From positions 97,093,824 to 97,157,823 of the forward strand of contig CM042138.1 of assembly GCA_023376005.1 (NCBI GenBank): 64,000 nucleotides of DNA. The letters are read 5' to 3'. Below are positions 22,078-32,537 of the stretch, piece after piece. Origin of the DNA: Doryteuthis pealeii. Lineage: Eukaryota > Mollusca > Cephalopoda > Myopsida > Loliginidae. The notes under the pieces are model-generated. The model saw nothing but the letters and a program-made list of their open reading frames with translations, ran no database searches and was not told the origin of the DNA. How positions within the stretch are numbered: position 1 is the stretch's first letter; each line of letters starts with the position of its first letter. The position numbers were made by a program, and so were the translations under genes.

Positions 22078-22081
22078 TATT
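22036..22081. repeat. (TA)n microsatellite
   Basis: A TA run with one phase break directly follows SINE-G. Confidence 0.92.
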
Positions 22082-22283
22082 CCCCCGAGTAGTTAGGATC
22101 TTTCCATGTGTAGTTTAACCAAACTGATGCAGGTAAACTGTAATGTGAACTCAATGTTCCTAGTGCCAGTGAGTGGATGGACAGAGCAAGATATTCAATA
22201 AATGAAGGAGAAAACTTTAAATTTGCTTCATTACAATAATTTATTTCAATCGCATTACTGCAGCATCTTCAGATATGAGCAAA

Positions 22284-22321
22284 GTCAGGGATATTACTGA
22301 GATCAGTAATATCCATGACTT
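22284..22321. repeat. Hairpin-forming inverted repeat
   Basis: 'agtcagggatattactga' and 'tcagtaatatccatgact' are reverse complements with one mismatch, separated by 2 nt. No U-tract or gene context supports a terminator. Confidence 0.65.
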
Positions 22322-22584
22322 GAATGAACGAAACGAAGCGAACGCACGCGATACACACTTTTGGGGAAAAACAATACTTCCAGTTTGAATTCAAAATATT
22401 TTCTGTTTCTCTCTTGATGAATCCGGATTAAGAACATTTACATCTAAAAACGGACCTAATTATCATTATGCTCTGATGATAATTTTTAATAAATCGAAAT
22501 ATTGTCAATATCAGCAATGAAATTGATATAAAAATATATTCATTTTAACAACAAAGTGTGTTTTTAATACCCATATATATATAA

Positions 22585-22668
22585 TACCATGCTCTCGTCA
22601 TGAGCAGGATGTGACACAGGGTCAGTTTCTTAAGTGGAGTTTAACATGTTTGAATTTTAGTGTTAATG
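22585..22668 (-). mobile_element. SINE-B 3' fragment
   Basis: 'gagcaggatgtgacacaggg', 'ttcttaagtggagtttaac' match the 3' portion of SINE-B and are truncated after about 85 bp. The 72-residue frame starting at 22611 begins inside this fragment and is unlikely to be a gene. Confidence 0.6.
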
Positions 22669-23039
22669 TTCCTGTAGACCACTTAAATAGACAGTGTCAT
22701 GCATTTGACTGGTTGTTAGCACTAGCCAATCAGAGGCTTGGTAGAGAGTTTTACACTCGTCCAAAATCAATAAAACGTCTGTTAGCGCCTCAAATGTTGG
22801 TAGGTGGATCAGAATTTGATCATCTCTGATAGAGTCAGCCTAGCGAGGGGAGTATGATGTTGAAAAACCCGAAACTTCCCAGTGAACCATGCATACTACA
22901 TCACTGACGACATCTACCAGTGCCCCAAAATGTAGGAGCGTATATTTAAAGTAGCACATTGATCAACCTGACACACGAGTTTAATCTGATGATTGTATTT
23001 TTAATACATGAAACTAAGTCATGAAACGAACATGAAAGC
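22669..23039. other. No feature recognised
   Basis: Unique-looking moderate-GC sequence. A 'aacccgaaac' motif occurs but no hammerhead core was found beside it. Confidence 0.45.
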
Positions 23040-23135
23040 AGAGAGATATCAGTTTATTTTAGGTTTTATCCTCGTCTGCTGGTCAGTATTTGAGCACTTT
23101 CTTGATTTAAAAGTTTTTAAAAAGAATTTTGTTTG
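23040..23135. repeat. Interspersed repeat T, copy 2
   Basis: 'ttttatcctcgtctgctggt' and 'gagcactttcttgattta' parallel 2083-2195 in the same orientation. Confidence 0.5.
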
Positions 23136-23200
23136 TTTTCACGCACTAAACAAAGAAAAGCCATTTCAGAAATGAGGCTTGGTTGGTGTTGAGTATTTTG

Positions 23201-23232
<32 letters not shown>

Positions 23233-23489
23233 TAAGAAAGATTATACAAGAATTTATTTGTTAATGTTTGGCTCTTTTATTTATTTTCCAACAGAATTGG
23301 TGAGAAGTATGTATATACCAATTTCTACCCTCACCCTCAGAATGTTTCCCCACTTGGCACCGGTGTTTACGTTTACTTTGTACCTCCCCCCTCCCAACGT
23401 GGTTCTTCCACTGAAATTAGGGCACCTGTTTGGCTCTCTGCCGGAATAATATTCCCAGCCAGTTCTGTGGAATTTTCTTTGCAATATTT

Positions 23490-25154
23490 AGCAATAAGTT
23501 GTTACCACGGAGAAACCAAAATGAATAAATAAATAAGTAAATAAAAATAAAATAAAATAAAATAAAAGAATAAAATAAAGGAAAAAAAGGAAAAGATAAT
23601 TAAAGATTAATTAAAGACTTTCTATTTTAGAAGTAACTAAATGTAGAGAGTTCGCTCCAAGATGAAAATCTAATCCCTAACAACTATCAATCTAAGATTT
23701 AAAGTAGAGATTTAAAATAACGATCATCATAGATTTTAAAAGATTTACCGAAAGAAACGTTTAAACTGTAACAAAAAAATCTTCCAAAAATAAAGTAGCC
23801 GATATATTAACAGGATTTGGCGAAAACTAGTCAGTTCAATGATTACTTAACTGAATTTTAAAAATACTACTTAATATTAAAAGTATTAAACAGATAACTG
23901 ACAATATTTAACTCATTAAAAATTTTGTGGTAAACAGCACTTCTATTAATAATGGAGATTGTCTGTATTTTGTCTGTAACAAAAACTACGTCATAGCTTA
24001 CGTCACAATATTCTTATGCTATATACACCCCAAATTTGAGTAAGCAATTTTAAGAATTGTTTTTTTTTACTCTCGTTCTTTAAAAAAAAATTTTTTTACA
24101 GTAACAAGAAGTTAACTAAAAAGTTTACAAATAAATAAATACCTACGATTTTGTGGAAAATTGAAGTGGAAAATATTCAAAATAATTGTTTGATTATTAC
24201 ATGTATGCCATATTTTATTTGAGAGGGACGGGGCTCAGTTTTCATTTCAAATTTTTTTTTTTTTTTTACTCCTTTAATAGATATGAGGATTTTGCTTACT
24301 TATGATACAAACCCTCTGACATTGAATTTTTAACTCCCACCCTCTCAGGCAATGTCTTTCAAAAATCTATTTTTACATCGCCCGGGAGGCGTTTTTTTAA
24401 ATTTTGTACTAGTTTTTTTATTCCTCATTAAATCTCCAGTCTTTTGGAAATGTTGGATTGCACAACTTTCTCCATCAAAAATACATGAAAATTATTTCTA
24501 GAATAGAAAATCCTAAGGACTTTTTAATAAGTGTGGATATTTATAGACTTTCCTGGCATTCAATTGATTGAAACTGCTTCAATATAATTCCTGGTTGTAG
24601 GAATTTTATGTATGCATCTTTGCTTTTTTAAGTGTAGTTAACTTTTTATGGAATTAAGATAGACCTCAGGATATACCACAGTATGATAATTTAATTATCA
24701 TAGCGCTTGATACGTTTGCTTAAGAACTATTGCTAAATAGTTCAATATGTAGAAATATGATAATCTTGATTTAACTCTTTCTCATTCTTTTTTTCATCTT
24801 AATTAACGTAGGTAGTTACAATAATATTAATATATAGACACTTAGACTAGTATTAAGAGTTCCTCATTGGTTAATAAGCTAGATTATCAGACCAATGTTA
24901 GCGATATGTTAGCGAAAATGGTAAAAATAAAAAATATACATTTACTCATGCAAAGGAATTTGGTCACTTGGACCCTGGGCTCAAAATTTCCGGCTAAGGG
25001 CCGTGCTATACTTTTTCTTTTCTTCCTTCGCTCGAAGAAAGACGCTTTTCTCAGCAGCTCTGAGAACCCGGAGATATCCACGCATCCTAACTCAGTGACA
25101 CGTTAACTTGGCAAGGCACTTGTATCTACGTTACTCTAGCCCAGTATCTTTCAA

Positions 25155-25190
<36 letters not shown>

Positions 25191-25977
25191 CAGGACGCAC
25201 TTGTAGAGTGATTAAAACTCTGAGGCACACTTTGAATTTAAATAATAAAAAAAAAAAAAGCCATAAAATCGCAAAATTCAAACATTGAAATAAAATCTTG
25301 GAACAACCGTCCAAATTAGAACCACATGCTTGGTATCTGTATCCTTTTAAAAATACAGGTTTAATTAATATAAAAAAAAATTCATGAATTAATCTTTTGT
25401 TAGAATTTTTTTTGGGTGCACTGAGAACCTTTCAGGACGCATTAACCCTTCACAGATAAAGAAACGGTGTGTTAGCGTCTTTATTTTGTGAATTACTTTT
25501 CATTTTTATCAATACATGAAATACACACACAAGGATAACACAAACCCACATGTACTATAATTCTAAACTAAGCTAAGCAAATGCCTTAATAAGTAGGGCC
25601 AAAATTTTGGTACGAAGGCACCCCCATCTCTTTAAAAATTTTCAAAAAAATTAGAAATTGTAAATTGTCATTTATTTCAACTTTTTTCCCCTTAAGAACA
25701 GAGCATAAACTAATATATATATTTTTCTATAAATTTCAGAAATATAACAATGAAATAAATCACTTCAAAAAGAGCTCATCTCCAAGAGAGAAAAAATGGC
25801 AAAAATGCGCCAATTTGTCAAAATTTGATGAAAGTAGACTTTGAGAATTGGAAATTTACGTAAAAAAGTTAATTAAAATTACGTTAAGTTTCATTCATTT
25901 TTCCGGAGTTTTGTTGAATTTTAATTAATGGGGTGTGGGGTGGAGGTGTTTAAAAACGTACAAAATTTTGAACATAC
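23490..25977. other. Largely featureless AT-rich DNA
   Basis: No recognisable repeat family or gene in about 2.5 kb. Homopolymers occur at about 24247-24267 and 25156-25186. At 25190-25440 the spaced phrases 'ttcaggacgcacttg' and 'tttcaggacgcattaac' suggest a decayed DNA element, but I could not define its ends. Confidence 0.45.
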
Positions 25978-26050
25978 CTGCGTAATGGTTAGCAATTGAG
26001 TTTCGCAAATCCATTACGCATGAATAGCGAGTTCGATTCTCGTTGTTACA
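25978..26050 (+). mobile_element. tRNA-like SINE head (SINE-P type)
   Basis: 'gcgtaatggttagcaattga' followed by B box 'gagttcgattctcg' resembles the SINE-P head. The acceptor ends do not pair and no body follows, so it is not called as a functional tRNA. Confidence 0.45.
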
Positions 26051-26321
26051 TCCTATTCCGTGGCGAACGGGTCGGATAAATATCTACCTACGTCTTAAGC
26101 TAATATTAAAAAAAAAGAAAGAAGAAGCAAAGATGAAGCTTTATTTAAAAATAAAACAAAACCACTAAAGTTAGAATGTTCTTCATGTTTGCTCAGGTGT
26201 TCTTGAAAAAATGAGGGGGGTGGGGGCTTGAAAATAGTGTCTGCCATAAAAAATTATTAGAGAAATTTATGCGACAGCGAAGAGAATGTAATCCATCAAG
26301 AAGTGAGGCTTTGAGAGCCTT

Positions 26322-26322
<1 letters not shown>

Positions 26323-26379
<57 letters not shown>
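26323..26379. repeat. (TA)n microsatellite
   Basis: A pure TA run ends in AATAATAAT. Confidence 0.95.
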
Positions 26380-26381
<2 letters not shown>

Positions 26382-26736
26382 ATAATGCTTTAGGCTAAGA
26401 GGATTGATAGCAGAAAAAAAAATTCCAGCAGTTGAAGGAGAAGAGACTTGAAGGCAAAAGAGATCAGCAAGTGAAGAAGATTTATTCACAATTCATTTTT
26501 ACTTAAGAGTTGTGCAAATTACACGCACAATGTGTAAGTAGGAGAAAAAGAAAATTCTAGCTTCTAGCTAGGTAAAATGATTTCTCAACTTATCTTTTAT
26601 AATCGACAAGGGCTTAGATTAATCGCCATAAAATATAATCATGTTTGCAGAAACAGATTTTCAAGAAAGAAAATTATAAAAAGAAGATATTCATTTTGGA
26701 AAATAAAGAAAAAGAGTCCATAAGAGAGAAATAAGG

Positions 26737-26922
26737 AAACACCGGTTCCCGCTAGATCACTGAAGTTAAGCAGCGATGAGCCAGTTCAGTACTTAATTAG
26801 GTGACCACTTAAGCTACAGCAGATATTGTTAGCAACCAGAGTCATTTGTTTATCAAAATGACTTGATTCGGCATAAATTACCCGAAAATGGTTGATATTC
26901 CGTAAAACAAAACCAACCAACT
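26737..26922 (+). mobile_element. 5S rRNA-derived SINE, best copy
   Basis: Positions 26737-26812 read as eukaryotic 5S rRNA from about its nucleotide 20 onward: 'aacaccggttcccgctagat', 'cactgaagttaagcagcgat', then 'cagtacttaattaggtgacc'. Boxes A, IE and C of the Pol III internal control region are recognisable. A non-5S body ('agcaaccagagtcatttgtt') and TAIL-D ('cgtaaaacaaaaccaaccaa') follow. It belongs to the SINE3-type class. Confidence 0.8.
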
Positions 26923-26934
26923 AAATAAGGAAAA

Positions 26935-27420
26935 TGTATAAAGATTATAATTTATGATGCGGGGTTCTTATGATAGGTTAGAAGACTCAGAGTAACCTTC
27001 AAACGTAGGTACACACATGTACATAAAAATAATCCAGAAAAAAATGTGTAAAACATAATGCAGACTTTATTGTCTGAGCACATGGACGAAGAACAAATAC
27101 AAGAAACACAAGAGAATACACAAAAGATACAGAAACAAATAGGACTAAAGTTATCAAAAAGTAAGAAGTTCATGAAGAAATCACTTATTGATAGTTAGGG
27201 GGCAAAGTACCCCCACCACTTAAGGGACAAAGACACCAAGCATCTAGCACAGGTTTAATGGTTGCTAGACCAAGGGAAAGAAGGTGAGAATTTCACGGGT
27301 TGCTGTTTAAATACGCAGCCACCTATTGGCGAAAACCTGACAGCAAGGGAAGATAACCCTTTTGCACCCATGTCCATCCCAGCAGGGGCGGACAATCGCT
27401 ACAAGGTGAATAATTAGTGA
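26935..27420 (+). mobile_element. Repeat R, copy 1 (LTR-like)
   Basis: It aligns along its length with 31755-32480: 'cagactttattgtctgagca', 'aaagttatcaaaaagtaag', 'cagcaagggaagataaccc', 'acaatcgctacaa'. At about 480 bp with TG..CA-like ends it could be a solo LTR. No primer-binding site or internal domain is seen. Confidence 0.45.
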
Positions 27421-27539
27421 CAAAAACACCCCCACAAAATCTAACACAAACGAATGCACAACAAACATAAAAAACGAAGACATGACACATACAAAACGAA
27501 CATAACAAATACGCAACACAAACACCAAAGATGCGCAAA

Positions 27540-27720
27540 ATAACGACAAAAGTGAAAAAGAGGAAAAAAAAAGTAGAAAAAGAAAAAGAGGAAAAAAAGT
27601 AGAAAAAGAAAAAAAATAAAGAAAAAAGAGGAAAAAAAGAAAAAATAAAGAAAAAAGACGAAAAAAGGAAAAGGGGAGGGAGAGAAAAAAATGGAAAGAA
27701 AGCAAGGTTAATCTTTTTAA
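27540..27720. repeat. Homopurine tract
   Basis: A/G-only GAAAAA-type sequence. Phe-rich minus-strand frames are artefacts. Confidence 0.85.
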
Positions 27721-28399
27721 AAAATTTCCAAGTTTTTAGCAAAAAGATTTTTAGTAAAATGCAAACGTTGCCTAATTAGACAAGATTGGCAATTAGCGCT
27801 GCCTAATTGCCAAACTTCAATAATTAAAAAAATAAAAATAAAAAAAAACAAAAACAAAAACAAAAAAAACCCTAAGATTATAAGAGATTATCCGAAAGTG
27901 AAATTATCTGAAATTGCTATTCCTCGAACCTTACTTCATTTGCAAGTTTAATAAGTACAGCTGGAATAATCTGGGGAATTTCTCAATGTTCAGCCAAGCT
28001 GAAGTTCACATGATGTTTGAACGAGTGTCAATCATAACAAGGTTGTATGTAACGCTGTTTTTGTAATCATGAACCCAGGAAAAGGTTCCGGTCCGTTGTT
28101 CGTTTAGTCATGCTCCCAAATTCGATTTCACCACTTTAGAAAAACGGCTACAGTCAATATTCAGTCAACTGGAGCATAGTCTCCGTGGTTTGTTTACTTC
28201 CTGTTTTATTTATTTATTTATTTTATGAGGGTGAGCTGAAAAGTTCAGCGTCTGAAAAATTCATATAATGACGTCATATCTGCTGTTAATAACTTTCTTT
28301 TTTTTTACTAATGGGATCCAAGCACAGCAAAACCGATGGGAGAAGTGTGAAGACCATAACGGGGACTGTCGGAAAAATAAACCGCATTTGATAACGTTT
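27721..28399. other. No feature recognised
   Basis: Unique-looking sequence with an A/C-rich patch at 27825-27870. Confidence 0.5.
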
Positions 28400-28537
28400 G
28401 GGACTGATGGTAGCTGTGGCGCTCCACCTCAGACGCATAATATCCCTGGTCTAGCGCTAGCGAAAAGGGGATAGACTCCCTTGCTGTCCGGGTGATACCG
28501 ACAATAGCCCACTCCACCTACATTACTATTACTGATA
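28400..28537 (+). mobile_element. SINE-A 3' half
   Basis: 'tggtagctgtggcgctccac', 'ggtctagcgctagcgaaaag', 'atagactcccttgctgtc', 'gtgataccgacaatagccc'. The tRNA head is missing. Confidence 0.72.
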
Positions 28538-28569
28538 TACCGTAAAATCCAACCAACCAATCTGGAGAT

Positions 28570-28701
28570 AAAAAAAACAAAAAAAACTTTTGCATAATAC
28601 GCGCTGACCTATTGAGAATTCGTAGCGGCTAGATTTAATCTAAATTTAGAATTTGTACAACATTTTATTGGTGCGTACCGACTAAATATAAGAATCTGCA
28701 T

Positions 28702-28744
<43 letters not shown>

Positions 28745-28960
28745 CTAACCTATGCAGATTCTTATTTTTAGTCGGTACGCACCAATAAAATATTCAGAGC
28801 AAAGAAATGGACATGTTCATACAAAGATGCAACAAGCTTGCGGTGAAAATAAACCCACATTGGAGAAAGAAAAGTATACCCTGTACAGTGGATATTTCTC
28901 TGTAACAGCGTAAAATACATTAGTTTGGACTATTGATATAACTTACTGGGTGGACCGAAA
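28570..28960 (+). mobile_element. DNA-H element, rearranged
   Basis: A truncated left end 'cataatacgcgctgacc' leads to 'attggtgcgtaccgac', then the inverted duplication around TA, then the interior 'gcaacaagcttgcggtgaaa' and 'gatatttctctgtaacagc'. The right terminal repeat is not found. Confidence 0.6.
28662..28791. repeat. Inverted duplication flanking (TA)n
   Basis: 45-bp arms 28662-28706 and 28747-28791 are near-perfect reverse complements. The right arm has TTATTTTTAG where the left has CTAAATATAA. The loop is a pure TA run of about 38 bp. Confidence 0.85.
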
Positions 28961-29213
28961 GTCTTGTCACTTTACTTATTTTAATTTTCATTATTTTTTG
29001 TTTCAATAAAATAATTTCATCAATTAGAATATATAATAATGATATAATATTCTATATAATTTCCAGCGGCTTATTTCATGTGCTATATGCAATAAATAAT
29101 ATAGAATTTTTAGATATACATTTTAAACTATCACGAGTTGTTTTCGCTGGAATAAGTTCATCTCATTGGCGAGATTTTGGTTAATCTCAGGGATATGTTA
29201 TTCGCACCAAGTA

Positions 29214-29469
29214 CAGTGGCGGAACGGGGTGCGCAGCTGCCGGAGGACGCCGCTTCAAGGGCGCAAAATTGCCCCCAACTCAAAAATTACTATAAAATTA
29301 AAATATATTGCCTAACTTTTGCCACTATATTCCTGAACAATGAATGCGTAGAATCTAAATGTGGACGGGTGGGTGAAGCTTTGAAAAAATCTGAATCCAC
29401 ATTTATTGGCCACTGGAAGGAGCGCCGGGCTGAGCTCTTGCTCTGGGTCACGGTGTTGGTACGCCACTG
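29214..29469 (+). mobile_element. DNA-M short TIR element
   Basis: It begins CAGTGGCGGAAC and ends GTACGCCACTG, inverted ends of about 11-12 bp. It aligns with 35387-35863: 'aaatatattgcctaac', 'ttgccactatattcct', 'tttattggccactgga', 'gagctcttg'. At 256 bp without an ORF it is a non-autonomous DNA transposon. CAGTGGCG ends resemble hAT ends, but no 8-bp target duplication is evident. Confidence 0.6.
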
Positions 29470-29828
29470 CCTACGCGCATCTAGCGCTTAGTAAAACAAC
29501 AAGGCGGTGAGATGAATATTCGTGCTTAAAGCAACCACAGAAACAAACTATCATCTATATATTCTGCCCAGTCGGCGGGGCTTAGAATATGAAGTAGAGG
29601 GGTTAAATCGAACCCCTCTAAAAAGAGATTTACTAAGCCTGCAAAGGCCTCTCGCGACCTGCTTCAGAGCGCTTCGGCCTCTGGAGTGGCTAGGTAATAA
29701 AATTAACAGCGTCGATCCCAAGGGGCCACCCCCAGGCAATATCTGCCCCTTGATTTAAAGGGGCAGGGCTGGGTTTATTGCCCAGCGCCTGTGGCGCCCC
29801 CTCAAGGGGGAATGCCGACGGGATAGAC

Positions 29829-29942
29829 GCATTTTTTGTGCCTACCACCCATGAGCTTCGGCTTGTGGGTGCTCCACGTTGATAGGGCCTTGTACCTAAC
29901 CCGTACAAGTGGGGCACGAGGTAAATATCCTAAAAGGAGGTC
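29829..29942 (+). repeat. Interspersed repeat S, copy 1
   Basis: 'cattttttgtgcctaccacc', 'gagcttcggcttgtgggtg', 'ccttgtacctaacccg', 'ggtaaatatccta' recur in the same order at 35948-36043. Confidence 0.5.
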
Positions 29943-30119
29943 TTTAAATTCGTTTTCATAGTTATTTTACTCGTCAAATAGCTCTATCTTTTATACTGAG
30001 TATTATGGCCGGAAAGACTGCAAGACGACTGTTAATTGTTAAAACACACACACAGCGGCGTTTTAAAATGGTAACGCCGGGAGTTCCTTTATGATATTGT
30101 GATTTTAAGGTCTCCACCT

Positions 30120-30310
30120 GTTCCCCATCCCTGTCAACACATTATCTTCCCCAGGTGTTTTTTTTATGATATCAGTTCTGCTTTTCTAATAAAGATACTC
30201 CCATATGAATATTAACATCACCTGTGAGAAATTACAAGAGTGTGTTGACAGAGATGGTGAACATATCATAAAAAGGTACTCCCATAAGAGTGTTAACATT
30301 TGAACCCCCC
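30120..30310. repeat. Compound inverted/direct repeat
   Basis: 'ccccatccctgtcaacacat' (about 30125) is the near reverse complement of 'gtgtgttgacagagatggtg' (about 30239). Inside, 'gatactcccatatgaatatt' and 'ggtactcccataagagtgtt' are direct repeats, and TTTATGATATC faces GATATCATAAA-like sequence. Confidence 0.55.
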
Positions 30311-30484
30311 CTAGATATGCTCCCATAAATTTGGTATGAGCCCTCTAATTGGTAATTTAAATTAATTCTCATTACTAGCATATAAGCAATGATCGTTTCC
30401 CCGGAAACTTGATCTCTCAGTGACCGTAAAATATATAAACAAACCTATGTATTTAATGGTTTAAAAAAAAAACCAGTCCCGCTA

Positions 30485-30630
30485 CAGCTGTCATTGGACG
30501 AGGGGATGAGATATCAGGCAGGCAAACAGCCAGTCTGAGTTCGACCCTAGCCAAGGATAGTTGTTGTGTTTAGCCACACTGAAGAGGCGAGAAACACCGA
30601 AACACTTGTCTGTGGATGATTTATTATATA
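30485..30630 (+). mobile_element. SINE-G with complete hammerhead-like core
   Basis: A tRNA-like head with B box 'gagttcgaccctagcc' precedes the module at 30574-30615: CCACA (stem I), CTGAAGA (core C3-A9), G10.1, a short stem II, C11.1, GAAAC, ACTT loop, GTC, TGTGG (stem I). It ends near 'gatttattatatatat'. Core positions match the hammerhead consensus CUGANGA / GAAA / UH. Stem II has a C/A mismatch, so activity is uncertain. Confidence 0.55.
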
Positions 30631-31193
30631 TATGTTCGTAGCAACTGGATGATCTGCCCCTTCTAATTTTTAACACTTGTAATATTTTTTACATGGTTTT
30701 AATCGCAGACATAAAAAAAAAAAAATGAAAAGTTATTTCATTTGTAACACATACGGTTCACTATCATTTCAAAGCATTACTGTTTTCTTCCAATCTAGAG
30801 ATAATAGCTAATTCAAAAATACTTGCCGCTAACCATATTGGCAGCCTTTGATAACATAAGGTGAAATTCTAAATTCTGTTTGGCCCCCACACCTAATATT
30901 TATCTCTCCTACGGTCGATATTATATATATATATATATATATATTAGAGACTTATGTTGGAGCAATACAATAGAAAATACTCAAGAGAATAGAGCAATTT
31001 ACAGTTGAATGATCGTTTTTGTGGAGTCAGCATTGACACTAATCTTCCAAATTCTATGTTCTCTATGAGACGCCACTTAGGATTATTCACAAGAGGGACT
31101 GAATCAAAATATAAAAGGAATAAACGGATGTAAAATAATTCCGTCGTGTATCGTTGCAATTAAGGAATAGAACACCAAGAAGCAATTTACCTC

Positions 31194-31244
<51 letters not shown>

Positions 31245-31376
31245 AAGTGCTACATCAACACGAGTCGGCATATCAATCTGAGTGTTCTGTGGCAACAAAT
31301 AAACAAAAGGAAGCTGCTCAAATTTTCTTATAATAGAAAAAAAATAGCTATTTCCTATGTGGCCCAAAGGCTATTG

Positions 31377-31380
<4 letters not shown>

Positions 31381-31436
<56 letters not shown>
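31381..31436. repeat. (GA)n microsatellite
   Basis: Pure GA run. Confidence 0.97.
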
Positions 31437-31439
<3 letters not shown>

Positions 31440-31669
31440 AATTGTCTCGTTTTTCTTGGAAGATAAGAGAATACGTTAAAGCAGCAATCACTTGTTTTCA
31501 TCCCCTCTTCACATTGAGAGGGAGGAGGAGATTTTTTTTAAACTCCCCTGCTCCCACGTTAGCACCTGGGTGTTTCGTGTAATGGGAACCGCCGTTTCCT
31601 TGTGGGATGCTGGTTCCCAGATGTGTCCAAGACAGCGCGCAACATCCTTGTGTTGCTCCCTTCTAGCTT

Positions 31670-31745
31670 GTTTTTCCAAGCGCCTCATTATGGTACTCCA
31701 CACTCTCCAGAACTGGAGCCTCGTCACTGGATTCAGTTTAATATT
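31670..31745 (-). mobile_element. REP-E scrap
   Basis: 'actccacactctccagaact' followed by 'ggagcctcgtcactgga' and 'ttcagtttaat' match the REP-E body in reverse. Confidence 0.45.
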
Positions 31746-31840
31746 ATAAGAATTAGTGTGTGGTTTTGGCTTTAGTGACCAAAATTGGTTCTTATACGTT
31801 AGAAGGCTTCAGAGAAACCCCCAAACGTAGGTAAATATAA

Positions 31841-32075
31841 AGTAACTAAAGTCGACAGGGCGGCCTAAAGTCGGCATCAGCCAGTCAGCGAGGGAGTCTA
31901 TCCCCTTTTCAATAGCGCTAGACCAAAGAGATTGTTTTAGCATATGAGGTGGAGCGCCACACCTACCATCAACTCCTTTACCGCACAGATCCCTGTGCTA
32001 CTCATACGCTGAGTTGGCGAGGACCGGTATCGAACTAGGAACCTTGTGGTTACTAGCCGAACGCTCTACCGACAG
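31841..32075 (-). mobile_element. SINE-A nested in repeat R
   Basis: 'gacagggcggcctaaagtcg' to 'cgaacgctctaccgac'. Full body and most of the head. Copy 1 of R (26935) lacks it, which confirms secondary insertion. Confidence 0.78.
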
Positions 32076-32374
32076 CTATCAACCAAAGAGATACAATATA
32101 ACTACAATACAGACTTTATTGTCTGAGCACAGGGAACATGAAATATATAACAAGATACAACAGTTAGGACGAAAGTTTTGGGAAAGTAAGAAAGAATTCT
32201 CATAGAATAGAAGAGTCACTTACTTTGCATGACCCACGTGGCCGGGTCTATAAAGGGCTACGTACACACATGGGTACGAGCCTATAGTAAGTAGGCAAAG
32301 ACCCCCACCTTAATGGACAGAGACATCTTTCCTAGTGCACCATTGTTACATGCCGGATCAAAAAGAGATGGAAG

Positions 32375-32406
32375 CTACTACCCGAGTATTAAAACTCGGG
32401 TAGTAG
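32375..32406. repeat. Perfect 13-bp hairpin
   Basis: CTACTACCCGAGT, 6-nt AT loop, ACTCGGGTAGTAG. It sits at the position in repeat R where copy 1 also forms a hairpin (GGTTGC / GCAGCC around about 27304-27318). Confidence 0.75.
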
Positions 32407-32537
32407 TGCCACCTAGTAGCGGCAAGGGAAGATAACTTTTCCAAAAAAGTCTTGGGCAGGAATCGCTACAATATCATCCCCTTGACCCCCCCCCCCTTGT
32501 GTGTACGTATTGGGGTGTCTTACCCATCAGTAGAGGA

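Larger units (their letters stand above)
31755..32480 (+). mobile_element. Repeat R, copy 2, with nested SINE-A
   Basis: Starts 'tgtgtggttttggctttagt' and ends 'ggaatcgctaca'. It holds a TATA-like 'gtctataaagggc', and the landmarks of copy 1 resume after the SINE-A insertion. If LTR-derived, this is a solo LTR of about 490 bp plus a 235-bp insertion. Confidence 0.45.

Noticed and set aside
22830..22915. Hammerhead-like 'aacccgaaac' near 22865
   Set aside because: No CTGANGA block at a suitable distance upstream.
25978..26050. Possible tRNA gene
   Set aside because: A- and B-box-like motifs are present, but I could not draw an acceptor stem or anticodon arm. It is listed as a SINE head instead.
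26737..26812. Functional 5S rRNA gene
   Set aside because: The 5' end is missing, several conserved positions are changed, and the sequence runs into a SINE body shared with two other copies.
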